A program made the translations under genes and the position numbers. Below are positions 57,166 through 64,000 of a stretch of DNA of 64,000 nt, piece after piece. This DNA is from Erythrobacter sp. (GTDB lineage: Bacteria > Pseudomonadota > Alphaproteobacteria > Sphingomonadales > Sphingomonadaceae). Below the pieces are notes generated by a model. It was not told where the DNA came from, made no database searches, and saw only the letters and a program-made list of their open reading frames with translations. The stretch spans positions 1 through 64,000 of the forward strand of contig JAPYPR010000010.1 of the NCBI GenBank assembly GCA_029937545.1. The letters are read 5' to 3'. Position 1 is the stretch's first letter, and each line of letters opens with the position of its first letter.

Positions 57166-57195
57166 CCAATCGATTAAACGGTTCAAATTGATTGG
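57166..57195. promoter_or_regulatory. palindrome upstream of katG, candidate peroxide-regulator site
   Basis: CCAATCGATT (57166-57175) and AATTGATTGG (57186-57195) are inverted and match at 9 of 10 positions around a 10-nt spacer. The site lies 80 nt upstream of the katG start, and the ahpF terminator lies on its other side. Size and position fit a LysR-type operator such as OxyR, but no oxyR gene is in the window. Confidence 0.45.
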
Positions 57196-57231
57196 CTGGG
57201 ACGATTTTGCGATGGGCCGTGTCACCAGATA

Positions 57232-57263
57232 TTAAAACGCCGCCATCCTGCTGGGATGACGGC
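57232..57263 (-). terminator. intrinsic terminator downstream of ahpF
   Basis: On the minus strand, GCCGTCATCC (57254-57263) pairs with GGATGGCGGC (57239-57248) with one mismatch around a short loop, and GTTTTAAT follows. It starts 27 nt after the ahpF stop. Confidence 0.75.
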
Positions 57264-57289
57264 GCTCTTGCTTTGGTTTGCCGGCCGGT

Positions 57290-58879
57290 TCAGGCGGCCT
57301 GCGCGATGTCCTCGGCAGGCTCGGTTCGGATGAGGTAGTCGAAGGCGGAGAGGCCCGCTTTGGAGCCTTCGCCCATGGCGACGACGATCTGCTTGTAGGG
57401 CACGTTGGTAACATCGCCCGCACCCAGTACTCCGGCGATATTCGTGCGGCCTTCCTCGTCCGTCACGATCTCGCCGAACTCGGTCAGATCGAGGCCCGAG
57501 TCCTCGAGCCATTCGGTGTTCGGCACGAGGCCGATCTGGACGAACACGCCTTCGAGATCGATGCGCCGTTCGTCGCCGCTCCTGCGATCCTTGAGGACGA
57601 GGCCATTCACCTTACCGTTTTCGCCGGTGATCTCGGTGGTCTGGCCGCTGGTGACGATCTCGACATTGGAGAGACTGCGCAGTTTCGCCTGCAGGACTTC
57701 GTCGGCGCGCAGCTTCTCGTCATATTCGATCAGCGTTACGTGGCCGACGATCTTGGCAAGGTCGATCGCCGCCTCGACGCCCGAATTGCCGCCGCCGATC
57801 ACCGCGATGCGCTTGCCCTTGAACAGGGGGCCGTCGCAGTGCGGACAGTAGGCCACGCCTTTGTTGCGATACTCGGCTTCGCCCGGGACGCCGAGATTGC
57901 GCCACCGCGCGCCGGTCGCGAGGATCAGGCTGCGCGCCTTCAGGCTCGCACCATTGCCCAGTTCGACCGTATGCAGCCCGCCCTCGGTTTTTGCTGGCAC
58001 CAGCTTCACAGCCTTGGCGAGGTTCATCAGATCGATCATGTTCTCGCCGACCTGGCGTTCCAGGTCCGCCGCCAGTTTGGGCCCTTCGGTATAGGCGGTG
58101 CCTGGCAGGTTCTCGATGCCGAGCGTATCGTGCAGCTGGCCGCCGAAGCGCTCCGCCGCGATTCCGGTGCGAAAACCCTTGCGGGCGGTGTAGATCGCGC
58201 TGGCCGCGCCTGCCGGACCGCCACCGACGATGAGGACTTCGAACGGATCCTTGGAGGATAGTTTCTCTGCGGCCTTAGCATCGGCATTGGTATCTAGCTT
58301 GGCGAGGATCTCGGCCAGCTCCATCTTGCCATTGTAGAAGGGTTCGCCGTTGAGGAAGGTTGCCGGCACGGCCATCACATCGCGCGCGTCGACCTCATCC
58401 TGGTAGGTCCCGCCTTCGATCAGCGTCGCAGTGATGCGCGGATTTTCCAGCGCCATCAGCGTGAGTGCTTGCACCACGTCGGGGCAATTGTGGCAGCTGA
58501 GCGAGAAATACATCTCGAAATTGAAGTCGCCTTCGAGGCCGCGGACCTGCTCCAGCAGATCGGCATCGACCTTCGGCGGATGGCCGCCGGCCCACAGCAG
58601 AGCGAGCACCAGCGAGGTGAACTCGTGCCCCATCGGCAGGCCGGCGAAGCGCACCCACTTCTCCGCATCGCTCGTGCGGCGGATGACGAAGCTGGGCGTG
58701 CGGTCGTCCGTCCCATCGAAGCTCGCTTCGACCATGTCGTGGAGGCTGGCGATTTGTTCCAGCAATTCGCGCGTCTGGCGCGATTTCTCGTCATTGCCCA
58801 GCGACGCAACAAGTTCCACCGGCTCGCGCAAATTGGCGAGATACGTGGTGAGCTGCTGTTTCATCGTGTCGTCGAGCAT
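57290..58879 (-). CDS. ahpF: alkyl hydroperoxide reductase subunit F
   Basis: This 529-residue NADH-dependent flavoprotein recharges AhpC. The N-terminal tandem thioredoxin-like domain carries the CxxC of [15 protein letters not shown] (about 125-139). A thioredoxin-reductase-like part follows, with [20 protein letters not shown] for FAD, the second redox pair in [16 protein letters not shown] and [13 protein letters not shown] for NADH. ATG 58879 follows GGAGACC. It lies downstream of ahpC across 149 nt that contain a hairpin. Confidence 0.96.
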   Translation of the reverse strand: MLDDTMKQQLTTYLANLREPVELVASLGNDEKSRQTRELLEQIASLHDMVEASFDGTDDRTPSFVIRRTSDAEKWVRFAGLPMGHEFTSLVLALLWAGGHPPKVDADLLEQVRGLEGDFNFEMYFSLSCHNCPDVVQALTLMALENPRITATLIEGGTYQDEVDARDVMAVPATFLNGEPFYNGKMELAEILAKLDTNADAKAAEKLSSKDPFEVLIVGGGPAGAASAIYTARKGFRTGIAAERFGGQLHDTLGIENLPGTAYTEGPKLAADLERQVGENMIDLMNLAKAVKLVPAKTEGGLHTVELGNGASLKARSLILATGARWRNLGVPGEAEYRNKGVAYCPHCDGPLFKGKRIAVIGGGNSGVEAAIDLAKIVGHVTLIEYDEKLRADEVLQAKLRSLSNVEIVTSGQTTEITGENGKVNGLVLKDRRSGDERRIDLEGVFVQIGLVPNTEWLEDSGLDLTEFGEIVTDEEGRTNIAGVLGAGDVTNVPYKQIVVAMGEGSKAGLSAFDYLIRTEPAEDIAQAA

Positions 58880-58983
58880 GGCGGTCTCCGAAGGAAGTCA
58901 GGATAGGGAAAAGACCCGGGGCGGGGATTGGGGGGAGGATGCCCCGGGCCTTCCAGCGACCCGAGCGGGGCTCGGGCTCTTAG

Positions 58984-59013
58984 CGCGCTCCTTCTTAGAA
59001 GGTAGGGAGCGCG
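58984..59013 (-). terminator. hairpin between ahpC and ahpF, possible attenuator
   Basis: CGCGCTCC (58984-58991) and GGAGCGCG (59006-59013) form a perfect 8-bp stem with a 14-nt loop, 16 nt after the ahpC stop on the minus strand. No U-run follows. It could protect the ahpC message end or reduce read-through into ahpF. Confidence 0.45.
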
Positions 59014-59028
59014 TATGCGGTTGTCGGC

Positions 59029-59595
59029 TTAGATCTTGCCCACCAGGTCGAGCGAGGGGGCCAGCGTGTCACTGCCTTCTTCCCACGCGGCGGGGCAGAC
59101 CTGGCCGGGATTGGCGCGGACGTACTGGGCGGCCTTGATCTTGCGGGCGAGTTCGTTGGCATTGCGGCCGACGCCTTCGCAGGTCTGTTCCATGATCTGG
59201 ATCACACCGTCGGGATCGACGACGAAGGTCGCGCGGTCGGCAAGGCCGACGCCTTCACGAAGCACGTCGAAATTGCGCGCGAGAACATGGTTCTGGTCGC
59301 CGAGGAACGGGAAGTCCAGCTTGCCGATCTTGTCCGAAGCGTCGTGCCAGGCCTTGTGGCTGAAGTGCGTGTCGGTGGACACGGCATAGACTTCGACGTC
59401 CATCTTCTGAAGCATGTTGTACTGCTCGCCGAGGTCTTCGAGTTCGGTCGGGCAGACGAAAGTGAAGTCGGCCGGGTAGAAGAAGAACACGGCCCACTTG
59501 CCCTTCACGTCCTCGTCGGTGACGTCGTAGAAATCCTCGCCGGCCTTGAAGGCGGTGGCGGTGAACGGTTTGATCTGGCTTCCGATGATACCCAT
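59029..59595 (-). CDS. ahpC: alkyl hydroperoxide reductase subunit C, peroxiredoxin
   Basis: This 188-residue typical 2-Cys peroxiredoxin has the peroxidatic Cys in [19 protein letters not shown] (about 38-56) and the resolving Cys in [16 protein letters not shown] near 168. The length and the C-terminal extension match the AhpC1 group that works with AhpF. GGAGA lies before ATG 59595. The 243-nt upstream region presumably holds a peroxide-responsive promoter. Confidence 0.97.
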   Translation of the reverse strand: MGIIGSQIKPFTATAFKAGEDFYDVTDEDVKGKWAVFFFYPADFTFVCPTELEDLGEQYNMLQKMDVEVYAVSTDTHFSHKAWHDASDKIGKLDFPFLGDQNHVLARNFDVLREGVGLADRATFVVDPDGVIQIMEQTCEGVGRNANELARKIKAAQYVRANPGQVCPAAWEEGSDTLAPSLDLVGKI

Positions 59596-59838
59596 GGGTT
59601 GTCTCCGTTGTGGGGTTGAAACTGACGGGTATCAGATAGGGCGTGGTGCGATGCACAAAAGCGATATGTTGCGATTGCGAGCATCGGAATTATCAATCAC
59701 AGGTTTGGAACTTTAGAAAAGTGCAACAGAGGCGCGATTTCATTGAGTTGTACGCAATCACCCGACATTTCGAGAAATCCTTAGCCGTGCACCAAATCTG
59801 CTGATAATGAGAATGCATCGCAATAAGAAGGATTCGTT

Positions 59839-60348
59839 ATGCGCAAATTTGCTTTCGCCGCCATCATCGCCGGTAGCACCCTTGCCCTCGCAGCCTGCTC
59901 GGGCGAGACCGACGACACGGCGATCACCGACGATGCGACGACCCCGGCCCAGATGGAAACGGTCGAAGCTACCGACACGCAGACCGTGATCGATGCCGGG
60001 ACGGCGACTGCCGAAGATCTCGCAGGCATCGAAGGCATCTCCGAAGAACTGGCAGCTGCCATCGTTGCGGGCCAGCCCTATGCCGACGTCACCGCTTTCA
60101 ACACGGTCCTGGTGGAAAGCCTCACCGAAGAGCAGGCCGCCGCCGTGCGCGAGCGCGTGTTCGTGCCGGTCAATCTCAACGAGGCGACCGAAGAGCAGAT
60201 CCGCCTGATCCCTGGCATGACCGACAAGATGGTCCACGAGTTCGAGGAATACCGCCCTTACGAGGACATGGCCGAATTCGACCGCGAGATCGGCAAGTAT
60301 GTGGACGAGGCGGAAGTCGCCCGTTTCCGCAACTACGTCACTCTCTGA
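59839..60348 (+). CDS. lipoprotein with helix-hairpin-helix repeats
   Basis: The 169-residue protein has a lipobox LALAAC (Cys near 20), an acidic Thr/Asp-rich linker (about 22-50), and two helix-hairpin-helix-like units: DLAGIEGISEELAAAIVAGQ with PYADVTAFNTVL, and NLNEATEEQIRLIPGMTDKM with EYRPYEDMAEFD. This resembles ComEA-type helix-hairpin-helix domains, which bind DNA, but the sequence is strongly acidic, so binding DNA is doubtful. AAGGA precedes the ATG. It is convergent with the next gene, overlapping it by 16 nt. Confidence 0.82.
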   Translation: MRKFAFAAIIAGSTLALAACSGETDDTAITDDATTPAQMETVEATDTQTVIDAGTATAEDLAGIEGISEELAAAIVAGQPYADVTAFNTVLVESLTEEQAAAVRERVFVPVNLNEATEEQIRLIPGMTDKMVHEFEEYRPYEDMAEFDREIGKYVDEAEVARFRNYVTL

Positions 60349-60917
60349 CGCATTTGCAGCACGATCCTGACGCCTTCGATTCCCACAAGGAGACCGACGT
60401 GTATCCATGCCGTGGTAGGATCGAAGGCGGACAGGACCCAGTGCAGGAAGACCAGCACCGCCGCCGGATAGACCAGCCGGTGCAATGTCTTCCATGACCG
60501 CTTGAGCGCCCTCGTCGCGATGTCGTTCGATGTCGCGGCGAGCGGCACGAACAGCGCAAGGGCAAGCCAGCCCGCCAGCAAATAGGCCTCGCTCGCTTCC
60601 GCCAGCACTGCGGAAAACGAGGCCTTTTTCCAAAGATAAATACCCGTGTGGAACGCGGCATAGCCGAAACTCGCCACGCCAAGGTCTCGCCTCCGCCGCA
60701 TCAGCCACACAGCCCATTTATGTTTGCGAAATGCGAGCCGGATCGGCGTGACTGCCAGCGTCAGCAGCAGCAACCACGCGGCCCAGTCGCCGCTATCTCC
60801 GATAGCATGGCCATAGCCATAGGCGTCAGGCGTGGCGATCCAGCGCCAGCTCATCCACAGGCCGGGTAGCGCGAGGATAAACCAAAGGGTCGGACGCGAT
60901 TTCAGGAAAGACGCCAT
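60333..60917 (-). CDS. ferric-reductase-like haem membrane protein (MsrQ/YedZ type)
   Basis: This 194-residue protein has about six membrane helices and conserved His residues in FGYAAFHTGIYLWKK, KTLHRLVYPAAVLVFLHWVL and nearby, consistent with two b-type haems. MsrQ passes electrons from quinones to the periplasmic methionine sulfoxide reductase MsrP; no msrP is seen here. ATG 60917 is used because upstream codons extend the protein without a hydrophobic match. It shares its 3' end with the HhH lipoprotein gene. Confidence 0.8.
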   Translation of the reverse strand: MASFLKSRPTLWFILALPGLWMSWRWIATPDAYGYGHAIGDSGDWAAWLLLLTLAVTPIRLAFRKHKWAVWLMRRRRDLGVASFGYAAFHTGIYLWKKASFSAVLAEASEAYLLAGWLALALFVPLAATSNDIATRALKRSWKTLHRLVYPAAVLVFLHWVLSAFDPTTAWIHVGLLVGIEGVRIVLQMRQRVT

Positions 60918-60993
60918 TGTGTTCAGCCGCAACATGGCCGCCACCGATTTGGCAAGTCCTAACTGCTCTGCGCCCTCATCCGAAGCTGCGGAA

Positions 60994-61545
60994 CTAGTTC
61001 ATCAGCAGGGCCCGGCTGACCCGGCCGGTGCCGGAGCGGATGAGCCCGATAGCGCTTGCTGCTGCCGTAGACAGGTCGATCACGCGGTTGCCATGAATCG
61101 GCTCGCGGTCGTTGATGGTCACCACCACGCTGCGGCCGTTGGCCGCAATTGGTCACGCGCACTTCGCTGCCGAGCGGCAGTGTCCGATGCGCTGCTGTCA
61201 GGCGGGAGGGATCGAAAATCTCGCCGCTCGCCGTGCGATTGCCGGCCAGGTCGTTGCCGTAATAGCTCGCGTCGCCGCTGCCGATAGGGCTTTCCGAGGC
61301 GGACGGCATTGGGTCGGGGTTTGCCGCGACCGATGGCACTGTCGCCACCGGATCGAGCGCGGCGACGGGTTGTGCGTCGACGCTGGCGACGCCCTTGCCG
61401 AGCTTGACCAGATCGGGGGTTTGGTACTGCTGCGACAAGGCTCCGCCAAGCGTCAGCGCTGCGGCGCCAAGGATAGCAATTGCGGCGGTCAGAAGCTGCC
61501 GCTGGGACTTGAGCTTGGTGAACGCTCTCAGCCGTTCGTGGCGCG
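60994..61545 (-). pseudogene. rlpA: RlpA-like septal lytic transglycosylase, frameshifted
   Basis: The N-terminal part carries a hydrophobic signal segment (LLTAAIAILGAAALTLGGAL). It then has the double-psi barrel start ASYYGNDLAGNRTASGEIFD and LTAAHRTLPLGSEVRVTN. At about 61145-61150 the frame shifts by one extra base. The natural continuation, ANGRSVVVTINDREPIHGNR then VIDLSTAAASAIGLIRSGTG, is in another frame and ends at the TAG at 60994-60996. The Asp of the active site is in that second part. No ATG or GTG start is clear upstream of TTG 61438, so the 5' limit is approximate. Sequence error remains possible. Confidence 0.8.
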
Positions 61546-61649
61546 TCGGTAATGTGTGATCGATAGTGTGGCCGTGCTGTAGTTCCCTTCTACCATATCA
61601 GCGAACAAGCAGGGGTCGATTTTCCGAAATTGGCGGAAATCCTCGCGTT

Positions 61650-62732
61650 CTACCCACACTGCGCGCGGTGGAGGAGCTTGTGGTCGGCCAGCACCAGCGC
61701 CATCATCGCCTCGACCACGGGCGTGCCGCGAATGCCCACGCAAGGGTCGTGGCGGCCCTTGGTGCGGACTTCGGTCGCATTACCCTCGCGGTCCACGCTG
61801 GCGACCGGCGTCAGGATCGAACTGGTCGGCTTGAAGGCGACGCGGCAGGTCACAGGCTGGCCGGTCGAGATACCGCCCGCGATGCCGCCGGCGTGATTGG
61901 CGGCGAACTCCGGCCCGTTTTCGCGCTTTCCTGATTTCGGGGGCGACATCGCATCGGCATTCTGCTCGCCGGTCAGGCGGGCGGCATCGAAGCCGTCGCC
62001 GATCTCAACGCCCTTGACCGCATTGATGCTCATCATCCCGCTCGCAAGGTCGGCGTCGAGTTTGGCATAGACCGGCGCGCCCCAGCCGGCGGGCACGCCG
62101 CGCGCCACGCAGTCGACCACCGCGCCGAGCGAGGAGCCGGATTTGCGGGCGTTGTCGACCAGCTGCTCCCAGCGCCTGGCGGCCTCGGCATCGGGGCACC
62201 AGAACGGGTTGCGCGAAATCTCCGCCGCTTCGAAATTCGCCGGATCGATCCGGTCGCCGCCGATCTCCGAAACGAAGGCGAGTACCTCCACTTCGCCGAC
62301 CACCTTGCGCGCAATCGCGCCTGCCGCGACGCGCATCGCGGTTTCCCTCGCGCTCGATCTCCCGCCGCCGCGATAGTCGCGAAAGCCGTATTTCGCGTCA
62401 TAGGCATAGTCGGCATGGCCGGGGCGATAGGTCTTGGCGATCTCCGAATAATCCTTCGATCGCTGGTCGGTATTCTCGATCAGCAGGCTGATTGGCGTCC
62501 CAGTCGTCTTGCCTTCGAAAACGCCGGACAGGATCCGGACTTCATCCGGCTCCTTGCGCTGGGTGGTGAATTTGTTCTGCCCCGGCTTGCGCGCATCGAG
62601 AAAGGGCTGGATGTCGCTTTCGTCCAGCGCGATGCCCGGCGGGCACCCGTCGACCACCGCACCGATCGCGGGTCCATGGCTCTCGCCCCAGGTGGTGAAG
62701 CGCAACGTCCGTCCGAAGGTGTTCCAGCTCAT
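61650..62732 (-). CDS. aroC: chorismate synthase
   Basis: This 360-residue FMN-dependent enzyme carries out the last step of the shikimate pathway. The start is [20 protein letters not shown] with signature 1. [20 protein letters not shown] and [20 protein letters not shown] form signature 2 and the FMN site, and [15 protein letters not shown] is signature 3. The length is normal. It is divergent from ruvA across 118 nt. Confidence 0.97.
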   Translation of the reverse strand: MSWNTFGRTLRFTTWGESHGPAIGAVVDGCPPGIALDESDIQPFLDARKPGQNKFTTQRKEPDEVRILSGVFEGKTTGTPISLLIENTDQRSKDYSEIAKTYRPGHADYAYDAKYGFRDYRGGGRSSARETAMRVAAGAIARKVVGEVEVLAFVSEIGGDRIDPANFEAAEISRNPFWCPDAEAARRWEQLVDNARKSGSSLGAVVDCVARGVPAGWGAPVYAKLDADLASGMMSINAVKGVEIGDGFDAARLTGEQNADAMSPPKSGKRENGPEFAANHAGGIAGGISTGQPVTCRVAFKPTSSILTPVASVDREGNATEVRTKGRHDPCVGIRGTPVVEAMMALVLADHKLLHRAQCG

Positions 62733-62850
62733 GGGATTGCCTCATGCCCGCAATTGTGGGCGCAAGTCCATTGCGGCTGGACCAAAACCTTCTTGTGGCC
62801 CAAGAACAAAAGGCGCTCATGCAGCGTAGCGGTAGCGCGGAAAGACACGG

Positions 62851-63456
62851 ATGATTGCGAAGCTCAAAGGCCTGCTCGACGAAACCGGCGCGGACTGGGC
62901 GGTGATCGACGTCGCGGGCGTGGGTTACCTCGTGCATTGTTCGTCCAAGACGCTCGCCGCGCTCGGCGAGACGGGCGAGGCGTGCACGGTCTACACCGAT
63001 TTGCAGGTGAGCGAAAACGACATGCGCTTGCTGGGCTTCGCCGAGGCAGCCGAGCGCGACTGGTTCCGCCTGCTCACCCAGGTGCAGGGGGTGGGGAGCA
63101 AGGTCGCGCTGGCGATCCTCTCCGCGCTGTCGACCGGCGAGGTTCAGCAGGCCTGTGCTCAGGGCGACGCCGCCACGGTGGCGCGGGCGCAGGGCGTCGG
63201 GCCCAAGCTCGCGGGGCGAATCGTCAACGAACTCAAGGACAAGGCGGGCGCACCACCGGGCGGCGGCATGGCGGGCGGCGCGGCTCCGGCTACCCCTGCA
63301 GGCGGAGCGAGTGCCGACGCGGTAAGCGCCCTCGAAAACCTCGGCTTCAAGCCGGCCGTGGCAGCACGCGCGGTGGCAGCCGCGCAAGGCGAACTCGGCG
63401 ACGGCGCGAGCGAGGGTAATTTGATACGAGTGGCATTGAAGAGGGCAGCAGGATGA
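62851..63456 (+). CDS. ruvA: Holliday junction DNA helicase subunit RuvA
   Basis: This 201-residue DNA-binding subunit recognises Holliday junctions and loads RuvB. Domain I is [20 protein letters not shown]. The two helix-hairpin-helix motifs lie around [19 protein letters not shown] and [21 protein letters not shown] Gly/Ala-rich linker (about 132-150) leads to domain III ([20 protein letters not shown]). It overlaps the next gene by 4 nt. ruvB and ruvC are not within the window. Confidence 0.97.
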   Translation: MIAKLKGLLDETGADWAVIDVAGVGYLVHCSSKTLAALGETGEACTVYTDLQVSENDMRLLGFAEAAERDWFRLLTQVQGVGSKVALAILSALSTGEVQQACAQGDAATVARAQGVGPKLAGRIVNELKDKAGAPPGGGMAGGAAPATPAGGASADAVSALENLGFKPAVAARAVAAAQGELGDGASEGNLIRVALKRAAG

Positions 63457-64000
63457 ATGACAATCTCATGCGATATGCGATTACGGCAGCAGCAGCGGCG
63501 CTCCTGGTAACGGCAGCGCAGGCACAGGCGCAGGACATGGAGGCCTTCAAACGCGGCCCGGTGTTCGCGAATTTCGGGGCGCATGCGCCGGTCGCGGGGA
63601 TGGGCGAACTGCCTTCGGATGTCGCTTTCAGGCACAGCTTCGATGTTGCCGAGGCCGCGAGCGATGGCAAAGCGAACAGCCACATCGAGAGCGCCGCGCG
63701 CTTCATCAACATGCACGCTGCAGCAGGGGTCGATCCGGAGAATATCCAGGTCGCGGTGGTCGTCCACGGCGGGGCTTCGCTCGACTTGCTGCGCGATGCT
63801 GCGTGGAAGGCGAAAGGCAAGTCCGGCGTTAACGGCAGCCACGCGCTGGTCCGCACCCTGCTCGACGAAGGCGTGCGTGTGATCCTCTGCGGCCAGAGCG
63901 CGGCGGCGCACGGCATCACGCATGACGAACTGATCCCCGGCGTGGAAATGGCACTCTCCGCCATGACCGCCCACGCGCTGTTGCAGCAAGCGGACTACTC
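63453..64000 (+). CDS. exported DsrE-family protein (partial, runs off the window)
   Basis: The gene starts ATGA over the ruvA stop and has no stop before the window ends (182 codons visible). It has a signal peptide ([20 protein letters not shown]) and a mature domain resembling DsrE/DsrF-like periplasmic proteins. Relevant segments are [40 protein letters not shown] and [20 protein letters not shown] with its single Cys. It is probably near complete, ending [13 protein letters not shown]. The role of this exported group is unclear; a sulfur-transfer-like fold is likely. Confidence 0.82.
   Translation, partial: MNDNLMRYAITAAAAALLVTAAQAQAQDMEAFKRGPVFANFGAHAPVAGMGELPSDVAFRHSFDVAEAASDGKANSHIESAARFINMHAAAGVDPENIQVAVVVHGGASLDLLRDAAWKAKGKSGVNGSHALVRTLLDEGVRVILCGQSAAAHGITHDELIPGVEMALSAMTAHALLQQADY

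Overview
The window looks like chromosome from an alphaproteobacterium of the Sphingomonadales, most likely close to the Erythrobacteraceae. The evidence is the high GC content, the large TonB-dependent receptors, the intergenic hairpin with CTTCGACAAGCTC arms that recurs in that order, and the alphaproteobacterial gene blocks mutM/ubiE/ubiB/coaBC/dut and secB/Tim44-like/mltA/smr. The lineage call rests on recognition by eye.

Positions 1-2895 are an accessory edge. They hold a three-gene cassette (HPGWH-motif protein, DUF1828 protein, small basic ORF), an IS1595-family element, and a fragment of an IS5-family transposase directly beside it.

Positions 2896-25157 are an accessory catabolic locus, mostly on the + strand with tight coupling. 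It encodes two TonB-dependent receptors, an MFS carrier, an acyl-CoA ligase, two dissimilar acyl-CoA dehydrogenases, an old-yellow-enzyme/dienoyl-CoA-reductase flavoprotein, a fumarate-reductase/ketosteroid-dehydrogenase-type flavoprotein, an SDR, a cytochrome P450, a Rieske oxygenase, a TPP-dependent E1 alpha/beta pair with a stand-alone lipoyl protein, a cysteine-less DUF35 protein with a thiolase-like partner, and a TetR regulator. This toolkit fits uptake, CoA activation, oxidation and retro-aldol shortening of a bulky alicyclic carboxylic acid such as a steroid or terpenoid. The substrate is inferred, not seen. No electron-transfer partners for the oxygenases and no E2/E3 enzymes are present.

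From 25661 to the end the content is mainly housekeeping: a decayed galM, a CoA-ester lyase, tyrC-hisC, metX-metW, a glutathione-dependent formaldehyde operon (frmA, cupin, VOC, fghA), mutM, ubiE-ubiB, coaBC-dut, trpS, murJ, secB, mltA, smr, a peroxide-defence block (katE, katG, ahpF, ahpC), aroC, ruvA and a partial DsrE-like gene at the right edge. Two more genes in this part are broken: a winged-helix membrane regulator (44623-45641) and rlpA (60994-61545). A nested palindrome lies between mutM and ubiE, and a REP-like hairpin lies before metX. I see no tRNA, rRNA, CRISPR array, prophage or replication origin.
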